Source of the DNA: Candidatus Aenigmatarchaeota archaeon
Lineage (GTDB): Archaea > Aenigmatarchaeota > Aenigmatarchaeia > GW2011-AR5
Direction of reading: 5' to 3'
Assembly: GCA_016198645.1 (NCBI GenBank)
Contig: JACQIE010000087.1
Coordinates: 1-10,965 of the forward strand
DNA: 10,965 nt
Part shown: positions 5,774 to 10,965 of the stretch, piece by piece
Position numbering within the stretch: position 1 is the first letter of the stretch
How the letters are laid out: every line of letters starts with the position of its first letter
Made by a program: the position numbers and the translations under genes
The notes under the pieces: generated by a model
The model's database searches: none
Told to the model about the DNA's origin: nothing
The model's input: the letters and a program-made list of their open reading frames with translations, nothing else

Positions 5774-7627
5774 ATGGATAACACAGGGATGAGGAGCATT
5801 GCAAACCTGCTTCGCCGCGATGTGCTGGCCATGACGTCAGCCGCAGGAAGCGGTCATCCGACTTCATGCATGTCGTGCGCCGAGATAATGAGCGTTCTTT
5901 TCTTCAGCGAGATGTCTTACGCGACGCACGACGAGCCGGACAATGACCGTTTTATTTTGAGCAAGGGCCATGCCGCTCCGATACTCTATGCCGCCCTTTA
6001 CAGGGCGGGCGCCATAAAAGAAGAATTGAGCGGATTGCGCAGGCTACGGAGCGGTCTTGAAGGGCACCCTGTCCCTTCGTCGTTGCCGTGGGCAAAAGTG
6101 GCTACCGGTTCTCTTGGGCAGGGGCTCTCCGCCGGAGCCGGAATGGCGCTTGCGGCTAGGCTACAGGGAAGAAATTACAGAACCTACGTGCTTCTTGGCG
6201 ACAGCGAGATGGCAGAAGGCTCAATTTACGAGGCGCTGCAGTTTTGTTCGTATTACAAGCTGAACAACATCTGCGCGGTAATAGACGTTAATCGTTTGGG
6301 CCAGCGCGGGCAGACAATGCAGGGGCATGACGTTGAAGCATACCGTAAAACCATAAGCGGTTTGGGATGGAAAACCATAGTGATAGACGGGCACGATGTT
6401 GAGCAATTATCAAACGCTTTCATTGAAGCGCGCGCTTCTCCCGCTCCTGTGGCAATAGTAGCCAAAACACTGAAAGGCAAGGGCGTTTCTTTCATTGAAA
6501 ACAAGGATGGCTGGCACGGAAAAGCGCTGGACAACGAAAAGCTGGCGCTTGCCCTGAAAGAGCTACCCGATGTGGCTATGCCGCATTTCACTGCAAAAAC
6601 TCCTGATAAAATATCCGTAACGCCACTGAAAACACAATCTATAACCCTTCCTTCTTACGCGCTCGGCGAACAAATCGCCACGCGCCATGCTTATGGAACG
6701 GCACTGGCTGCGCTCGCCAAAGCCGACCCGTCTGTCATCGCGCTGGACGCAGAAGTAAGCAATTCCACTTATGCTGAAGAGGTGAAAAAGTATTCGCCCC
6801 GCCAGTTCGTCGAGTGCTTTATTGCCGAGCAGAACATGGTTTCCGTGGCTCTCGGCCTTGCGTCGTGCGGATTCAAGCCGTTTGCATCCACTTTCGCGTC
6901 CTTCCTTTCGCGTGCCCATGACCAGATAAGGATGGCTGCACTGTCTTCGGCAAACATAACGTTCTGCGGCTCGCACTGCGGCGTTTCAATAGGCGAAGAC
7001 GGAGCTTCCCAAATGGGACTGGAAGACATCGCGCTGTTTCGCGCCCTGCCGGGCAGCGTAGTTCTTTATCCTTCCGATGCCACGTCGTCAGCAAAGCTTA
7101 CGGAGCTGGCTTACCGTTCGCCGGGAATAAAATACATACGGACGACGCGCGGAAAAACGCCCGTGCTTTACACGCCGAAAGCTGCGTTCAGAGTTGGCGA
7201 CTTCTCCGTTCTTCGTGAGTCGAAGAAAGACAAAGTGATACTGGCAGGCGCCGGCATAACCGTGCACGAGGCGCTGAAAGCGCATGAAATGCTGAAAAAG
7301 AAAAAAATCGCTTCGGCTGTCGTGGATATTTATTCCATCAAGCCCTTCAATGCAAAAAAGTTTTCTTCCTTCGTGAAGAAGCACGGCTCGCGCGTCGTCA
7401 TAGCCGAAGACCACCGGCCCGAAGGCGGGATTGGCGAGATGCTTCGCTCTGCGGTGCCCTGCTCCGTAGCAATCAAAGCTCTTGCCGTTAACGCGTTGCC
7501 TCATTCAGGAAAACCGGAAGAGCTGCTGGCAAAGTACGGCATAGACGCGAAGGCTATGGCGAAAGCGGCAATGAAATTTTATACGTTGAGAGTTTACACA
7601 AAGCCAGCCAAAAAGCAACGCTTATAA
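5774..7627 (+). CDS. tkt: Transketolase, single-chain, animal-type
   Basis: Thiamine-diphosphate enzyme that moves two-carbon units between xylulose 5-phosphate and ribose 5-phosphate or erythrose 4-phosphate. From the start at 5774 it has 617 residues, with N-terminal (pyrophosphate) and C-terminal (pyrimidine) domains in one chain. Key features: GSGHPTSC (His28), SKGHAAPI (His66), TGSLGQGL, the cofactor motif GDSEMAEG...DVNRLGQ (Asp143, Asn173), the catalytic Glu352 in AEQNMVS, CGSHCGVSIGEDG and a C-terminal HSGKPEELL. Many stretches match the human TKT I know almost word for word, and the length is like human TKT (about 620) and shorter than the yeast and E. coli enzymes (about 660-680). 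Many archaea have transketolase split into two genes; this one is fused. GDSE replaces the common GDGE. It lies between rpe and the transaldolase gene. Confidence 0.95.
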   Translation: MDNTGMRSIANLLRRDVLAMTSAAGSGHPTSCMSCAEIMSVLFFSEMSYATHDEPDNDRFILSKGHAAPILYAALYRAGAIKEELSGLRRLRSGLEGHPVPSSLPWAKVATGSLGQGLSAGAGMALAARLQGRNYRTYVLLGDSEMAEGSIYEALQFCSYYKLNNICAVIDVNRLGQRGQTMQGHDVEAYRKTISGLGWKTIVIDGHDVEQLSNAFIEARASPAPVAIVAKTLKGKGVSFIENKDGWHGKALDNEKLALALKELPDVAMPHFTAKTPDKISVTPLKTQSITLPSYALGEQIATRHAYGTALAALAKADPSVIALDAEVSNSTYAEEVKKYSPRQFVECFIAEQNMVSVALGLASCGFKPFASTFASFLSRAHDQIRMAALSSANITFCGSHCGVSIGEDGASQMGLEDIALFRALPGSVVLYPSDATSSAKLTELAYRSPGIKYIRTTRGKTPVLYTPKAAFRVGDFSVLRESKKDKVILAGAGITVHEALKAHEMLKKKKIASAVVDIYSIKPFNAKKFSSFVKKHGSRVVIAEDHRPEGGIGEMLRSAVPCSVAIKALAVNALPHSGKPEELLAKYGIDAKAMAKAAMKFYTLRVYTKPAKKQRL

Positions 7628-7628
7628 A
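7621..7628 (+). promoter_or_regulatory. TATA-like box for tal-pgi-HAD, overlapping the tkt stop
   Basis: CTTATAAA contains the transketolase stop codon (7625-7627) and is centred about 36 nt before the transaldolase ATG at 7661. This predicts a short leader of roughly 10 nt carrying GGCGAT (7652-7657), one mismatch from the archaeal Shine-Dalgarno core GGTGAT. A second box, TATTTAAT at 7640-7647, is too close to the ATG to serve this start. Confidence 0.45.
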
Positions 7629-7660
7629 AGAATCCTGCCTATTTAATTATTGGCGATGAA

Positions 7661-8461
7661 ATGAAAATATTCCTTGACAGCGCGATTCTTTCGGAGATAG
7701 AGGAAAGCTATGCTTCCGGAATAGTGGACGGCGTGACCACCAATCCCTCGCTGATGAAAAAAGCAGTGGAAGAGCTCAAAAGGAGCGGGGAAAACGTGAG
7801 CCTTGAGAGTTATATAAAAAAAATACTCCTTGCCGCCAAGGGAACGCCCGTCAGCCTCGAAGTCACTTCTACGGAATACGGCGACATGGTAAAAGAAGGC
7901 AAAACGCTTTACAGGAAATTTAACGTCGTCGCTAAAAACGTGGTAATCAAAATACCGGTCAATTCGTCTCTTGAAAATCAAGGTAGCTTTGACGGGATAA
8001 AAGCGATTCGCGCATTGTCACGTGCTGGCATACCCGTCAACTGCACGCTGATATTCACGCCCGAACAGGCGCTGCTCGCCGCGAAGGCCGGCGCGAAGTT
8101 CGTAAGCCCGTTTGCCGGCAGGATAGACGACGCTCTACGGGAAGGGGAAAGCTTTGACAAGTCTGATTATTACCCTGCCATAGGAAAGGGAAAACACGAC
8201 AATGGCGTGGTTTCCGGCGTCGACCTCGTTGCGCAGTGCGTGCGGATATTCAAAATGCACGGTATAAAGTCCCGCGTTTTAGCGGCTAGCATCCGCAACG
8301 CCCGGCAGCTTCGCGAGATGGCACTGGCAGGAGCGGACATAGCCACCGTGCCCTTTTACGTGCTGAAAGACGCGATAAAGCACGCAAAAACCGCGGAAGG
8401 CATGCGCAAATTTACCGAAGACATAGTTCCGGAATATGCGGTTTTCGGTGGAAAGAAATGA
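7661..8461 (+). CDS. tal: Transaldolase (small TalC/FSA-like subfamily)
   Basis: Schiff-base aldolase that transfers a dihydroxyacetone unit from sedoheptulose 7-phosphate to glyceraldehyde 3-phosphate, giving erythrose 4-phosphate and fructose 6-phosphate. Its 266 residues exceed the usual 215-225 of this subfamily by an insertion at about 160-185 (GESFDKSDYYPAIGKGKHDN). Conserved residues: Asp6 in FLDSA, Asn28 in TTNPS, Glu67 in SLEVTS, the Schiff-base Lys97 in VIKIPV, NCT at 127-129, SPF at 149-151 with Arg154, and Ser210 in LAASIRN. Glu67 and Phe132 (TLIF) match the transaldolase TalB Glu96 and Phe178 rather than the Gln59 and Tyr131 of fructose-6-phosphate aldolase, so a true transaldolase is favoured. 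The stop overlaps the pgi start as ATGA, showing coupling. Confidence 0.9.
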   Translation: MKIFLDSAILSEIEESYASGIVDGVTTNPSLMKKAVEELKRSGENVSLESYIKKILLAAKGTPVSLEVTSTEYGDMVKEGKTLYRKFNVVAKNVVIKIPVNSSLENQGSFDGIKAIRALSRAGIPVNCTLIFTPEQALLAAKAGAKFVSPFAGRIDDALREGESFDKSDYYPAIGKGKHDNGVVSGVDLVAQCVRIFKMHGIKSRVLAASIRNARQLREMALAGADIATVPFYVLKDAIKHAKTAEGMRKFTEDIVPEYAVFGGKK

Positions 8462-9699
8462 AGGACTTGAAGTTTTCATTTGACGATTCTCGTGTGGACG
8501 TGAAGCCTTTTTCCGCGTTGTCGGAAGAGGCGCGCCGCCTCGGAGACGCGCAGAAGCGCGGCTATGACGAGGAAAGATGTTTTCTCAATCTTGCGGAAGA
8601 CGGTGATTTAAGAGGAGCAGCCGTGAAACTGGCAAAAGAAAAACGTGCGCCCTGCCTTGTGGTAGTCGGCATCGGCGGGAGCAATCTCGGCACGATGGCG
8701 GTGCAGGAAGCGGTAAAGGGCGATGCCACGGTTTTTTACGCGGACGCCGCGGACCCGGACTCGGTTAACAGGCTGTTGAAAAAAACGGCGCCTTTCTTCA
8801 GGCGGGGCGATGCCGTGCTGAATTGCGTCACAAAGTCCGGTGCCACGACGGAGACGCTTGTGAATTTTGAAACCGTTCTTTCCGCGTTCCGCGCCGGCAG
8901 GGCGTGGAAAGAGCGCGTCGTTGTCACGACCGACAGGGATTCGCCTCTGTGGGCACGCGCCGCAATCGAAGGATTCTCGCTGCTGGAAATACCGAAACGC
9001 ATAGCCGGGCGGTATTCCGTCCTGTCGCCGGCGGGCATATTCCCGCTGGCTTTCATGGGCGTTGACGTGCATGCACTGGCCAAAGGGGCGGCAGATGCGA
9101 CAAAGAATTTTTTAAATGACAGGAACAGCCCGCCGGCCGTGTCGGCATCCGTGGGTTTTCGCCACATGAAAGAAGGCAAGAACGTACACGACACTTTCCT
9201 GTTCTCACCTGACCTTGAGTCCGTGGGCATGTGGGGGCGCCAGCTTACTGCCGAGAGCCTGGGTAAAGAATTTGACATTTCCGGCCGTTTAGTCAACGCA
9301 GGCATAACGCCTACGGTCTCCCTCGTTCAGGACCTTCATTCTATGGTCCAGCTGTATCTTGCCGGACCGCGCGACCGTTTCACTTCCTTCGTTCATGCAG
9401 GGTCATCTTCTGATTTGATTATTCCCCCTTCCGCCCCGCCGTGGCTTGCCGGGCAAAGCTACTCCCGCCTCACGGATGCCCTTTATGGCGGTACGAAAGA
9501 AGCTTTCCGCAAGGCGCGCCGCCCGTTCATGGAAATATTGCTCCCCGATAAAACCGAGCGTTCTGTTGGTCAGTATCTTCACTTCAAGATGCTTGAAACG
9601 GTTTATCTCGCGCGGCTTCTGAACGTGAATCCTTTTGACCAGCCTGCCGTCGAATCGTACAAGTCCGAAGCGCGCAGAATTTTAGGTGAAAGAAAATGA
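8458..9699 (+). CDS. pgi: Glucose-6-phosphate isomerase (PGI superfamily, SIS fold)
   Basis: Interconverts fructose 6-phosphate and glucose 6-phosphate, linking the pentose phosphate products to hexose pools. The 413 residues are short like archaeal PGI-superfamily enzymes and unlike the 550-residue bacterial and eukaryotic form; it is not the unrelated cupin PGI. SIS-fold signatures appear in order: VVVGIGGSNLG (68-78), the phosphate-binding KSGATTET (126-133), GRYSVLSPAG (184-193), the catalytic-Glu region QLTAESLGKE (262-271), His294 in QDLHSMVQ, and FDQPAVESYK with Lys402. The start overlaps the transaldolase stop (ATGA), with a GGTG ribosome site at 8447-8450, seven bases upstream. A bifunctional phosphoglucose/phosphomannose isomerase, known in archaea, cannot be excluded, but the C-terminal FDQP-E-K signature favours classical PGI. 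Confidence 0.93.
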   Translation: MKDLKFSFDDSRVDVKPFSALSEEARRLGDAQKRGYDEERCFLNLAEDGDLRGAAVKLAKEKRAPCLVVVGIGGSNLGTMAVQEAVKGDATVFYADAADPDSVNRLLKKTAPFFRRGDAVLNCVTKSGATTETLVNFETVLSAFRAGRAWKERVVVTTDRDSPLWARAAIEGFSLLEIPKRIAGRYSVLSPAGIFPLAFMGVDVHALAKGAADATKNFLNDRNSPPAVSASVGFRHMKEGKNVHDTFLFSPDLESVGMWGRQLTAESLGKEFDISGRLVNAGITPTVSLVQDLHSMVQLYLAGPRDRFTSFVHAGSSSDLIIPPSAPPWLAGQSYSRLTDALYGGTKEAFRKARRPFMEILLPDKTERSVGQYLHFKMLETVYLARLLNVNPFDQPAVESYKSEARRILGERK

Positions 9700-9735
9700 C
9701 AAGGATGGTTAACATAACCGATAATATGGCATCGA

Positions 9736-9755
9736 CTTTTTGCCACAGCAAAAAG
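9736..9755 (+). other. 8-bp hairpin between pgi and the HAD phosphatase
   Basis: CTTTTTGC (9736-9743) and GCAAAAAG (9748-9755) are perfect reverse complements around a CACA loop. The 3' base of the stem touches the GGGGAT ribosome-site-like sequence (9755-9760) just before the ATG at 9762. It may affect translation or mRNA processing at this junction, and its presence suggests that this stretch is leader rather than coding sequence. Confidence 0.55.
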
Positions 9756-9761
9756 GGGATA

Positions 9762-10379
9762 ATGACATTGCTCGTCTGTATCGACCGCGACGGCACCATA
9801 AACAGTGACGACAAGTATTATCTTGGCAGCGCGGACGGCTGGGAGCGAAAAATAAGAATACTGCCCGGTGTCGTTGAGGGGTTACGGAAGCTGAAGAAAG
9901 CCGGCGCTCTCATTTACATTATAAGCAATCAGTCCGGCGTCGCAATGAAAAGCCTCCCTCTGCTGACGGAAAAGCGCGCCCGCGAAGTGTGCGAATTTAT
10001 GATGAAGATTCTGGAAGAAAGAGGCGCGAAAATAGACGGATATAAAATTTGTATTCATGTAAGCAAAGATTATGCCGATAAGCACAGTGAAATAGAATTT
10101 GACGCGGCGCTGGTGAAGGCATGTGATTGCAGGAAACCTGCCACAGGAATGATAAGGGAAATACTGAAGGAGCGGAAGATAGGCAACGCCCGCATTTACG
10201 TCATCGGCGACCGCGTCTCGGACGTGGAAGCGGCGCTGAACGCCCATGGAACCGGAATACTCATACCGTCTGAAGGCGTGCCCGGCGAAGATGAAAAAGT
10301 GAAGGCACTGGAAAACAGGAGCGCCCTCGTCATGAAAAGCATGGAAGAGGCGGCGGACTTCATATTGAAAGAACAGTAA
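9762..10379 (+). CDS. HAD-family sugar phosphatase, GmhB/HisB-N-like
   Basis: 205-residue phosphatase of the HAD group containing D-glycero-D-manno-heptose-1,7-bisphosphate phosphatase (GmhB) and histidinol phosphatase. All four motifs are present (numbering from 9762): IDRDGTIN with nucleophile Asp8 and acid Asp10; ISNQSGV (Ser55); CRKPATGM with Lys125; and IGDRVSDVEAA with Asp150. The GmhB zinc loop is recognisable as Cys97-Ile-His99 and Cys121-Asp-Cys123. I chose 9762 because GmhB proteins start just before the DxD motif and a hairpin fills the upstream 62 nt. The alternative start at 9696 (227 residues) overlaps the pgi stop as ATGA and has AGGTGA at 9684-9689, so it remains possible. Substrate unknown; a heptose or other sugar bisphosphate from this cluster is an inference. 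Confidence 0.85.
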   Translation: MTLLVCIDRDGTINSDDKYYLGSADGWERKIRILPGVVEGLRKLKKAGALIYIISNQSGVAMKSLPLLTEKRAREVCEFMMKILEERGAKIDGYKICIHVSKDYADKHSEIEFDAALVKACDCRKPATGMIREILKERKIGNARIYVIGDRVSDVEAALNAHGTGILIPSEGVPGEDEKVKALENRSALVMKSMEEAADFILKEQ

Positions 10380-10389
10380 GAGGCTTCCT

Positions 10390-10695
10390 TCAGGGAAACA
10401 ATTCTTTAAGAGTTGCAACGGTGGCGACGCGGACTTTTTGAGACTGTTTCAGGGCTTCATATGCGCCGCGCGGGGCTATAAGAACAGCCTTCGTGTCATC
10501 AATGCCAAACCGGTCGCCATTTGGAAAGGTTCCTATGTAATGAACCCCTTTATCCGTATACTTTTCCAGAGTTTCCAGATAATGGACATGGTTCGGGCCG
10601 GATGAAGAATGTCTTCCTGCCCCCTGGACAGGCTGCCCAAGAGAGCCGTATCTAGTCATGTTGCCATATCCTGACGAGCTTCTTCCCTTCGGCAT
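10390..10695 (-). CDS. Small hypothetical protein with Ser/Gly-rich N-terminus
   Basis: Unrecognised 101-residue protein. Residues 1-36 are low-complexity and flexible-looking (RSSSGYGN, GAGRHSSSGPNHVHY). Residues 37-101 look folded, with HYIGTFPNGDRFGIDDTKAV suggesting a beta-hairpin and a final helix-rich segment (YEALKQSQKVRV to LKELF). No membrane segment or signal peptide. A TATA-like CTTAAAAA on the minus strand (10717-10724) is centred about 25 nt upstream of the ATG, so the transcript is probably leaderless; this supports it as a real gene. It converges tail to tail with the phosphatase gene (10 bp between stops) and is divergent from the permease. No role can be proposed from sequence. 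Confidence 0.65.
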   Translation of the reverse strand: MPKGRSSSGYGNMTRYGSLGQPVQGAGRHSSSGPNHVHYLETLEKYTDKGVHYIGTFPNGDRFGIDDTKAVLIAPRGAYEALKQSQKVRVATVATLKELFP

Positions 10696-10762
10696 TAAAC
10701 AATATTCACCGTCATGTTTTTAAGCAGCTTTAGTATATATACCGCCCTCCCAAAATATGATA
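10696..10762. promoter_or_regulatory. 67-bp divergent promoter region
   Basis: On the plus strand TATATATA (10734-10741) is centred about 25 nt before the ATG at 10763, which selects that codon over the in-frame ATG at 10757. On the minus strand CTTAAAAA (10717-10724) serves the small hypothetical gene with the same spacing. Confidence 0.6.
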
Positions 10763-10965
10763 ATGCCGCTGAAAAAGGAGCTTTCTCTGTGGACGGCGAC
10801 GCTTTACGGCGTCGGCATAATTCTCGGCGCGGGGATATACGTTCTCATCGGCCAGGGTGCCGCCATAGCCGGCGATGCGCTGTGGATGTCCTTCGTTGTC
10901 GCCGCGCTTATTGCATTTTTCACCGGCATGAGCTATGCGGAGCTCGCGGGAATGTTTCCCAAGGC
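10763..10965 (+). CDS. APC-superfamily amino-acid permease, 5' part (truncated by window)
   Basis: Open frame running off the right edge; 67 complete codons are visible. After a short basic N-terminus (PLKKELSLW) the first membrane helix contains GVGIILGAGIYVLIGQGA, the Gly-rich unwound helix 1 that binds the substrate backbone in APC-family (cationic amino-acid/LAT-like) transporters. A second helix (ALWMSFVVAALIAFFTGMSYAEL) ends in the family-typical Y-x-E-L...P motif (YAELAGMFPK). The family is clear, but the transported amino acid cannot be told from this fragment. The start at 10763 is preferred over 10757 by distance from a strong TATATATA box. It is divergent from the small hypothetical gene and not obviously linked to the sugar cluster. 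Confidence 0.85.
   Translation, partial: MPLKKELSLWTATLYGVGIILGAGIYVLIGQGAAIAGDALWMSFVVAALIAFFTGMSYAELAGMFPK

Noticed and set aside
8608..9305. Long minus-strand open frames opposite pgi (154 and 189 codons)
   Set aside because: They are Arg/Pro/Ser-rich shadows of a clearly coding gene with full PGI signatures, with no promoter or known motif.
8458..9699. Sedoheptulose-7-phosphate isomerase GmhA, which shares the SIS fold
   Set aside because: The length (413), two SIS-like halves and the FDQP...E..K and ESLGK signatures are those of glucose-6-phosphate isomerase; GmhA is under 200 residues.

Overview
This window looks archaeal. Most genes that start a transcription unit have an AT-rich TATA-like box centred about 25-28 nt upstream of the ATG and no Shine-Dalgarno site, which is the arrangement expected for leaderless archaeal mRNAs. 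Genes inside units instead carry GGTG/GAGG-type ribosome sites or overlap the previous stop codon. A complete non-oxidative pentose phosphate gene set, a bacterial-type RpiB in an archaeal context, and small genes make a DPANN-like archaeon (Micrarchaeota/Diapherotrites type) plausible. That placement is inference; no rRNA or tRNA is present to confirm it.

Layout. Positions 1-2700 form an AT-richer, accessory-looking block. It holds a short hypothetical ORF that may be cut by the window edge, an unrecognised 278-residue protein followed by two strong tandem hairpins, and a 395-residue protein. The latter has a helix-turn-helix-like N-terminus, a run of exact 26-residue repeats and a C-terminal domain resembling PD-(D/E)XK / homing-type nucleases. 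Positions 2712-4661 carry a divergent pair: a surface-anchored protein on the minus strand and a small polytopic membrane protein on the plus strand, sharing a 75-bp bidirectional promoter region.

Positions 4696-10379 are the metabolic core, all on the plus strand: rpiB, rpe, transketolase, transaldolase, phosphoglucose isomerase and a GmhB-like HAD phosphatase. Together they interconvert ribose-5-P, ribulose-5-P, xylulose-5-P, sedoheptulose-7-P, erythrose-4-P, fructose-6-P and glucose-6-P. The cell could therefore make pentoses for nucleotides from hexose phosphates, or run the reverse, without an oxidative branch. TATA-like boxes suggest three transcription units: rpiB-rpe, tkt, and tal-pgi-HAD. 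The terminal phosphatase may draw on a heptose or other sugar phosphate from this pathway.

At the right edge a small hypothetical gene (minus strand) converges on the phosphatase. It is divergent from the start of an APC-family amino-acid permease that runs off the window.

The most unusual items are the repeat-containing nuclease-like protein, the tandem hairpins overlapping a stop codon, the altered RpiB active site, the animal-type transketolase in an archaeal cluster, and a hairpin between pgi and the phosphatase.
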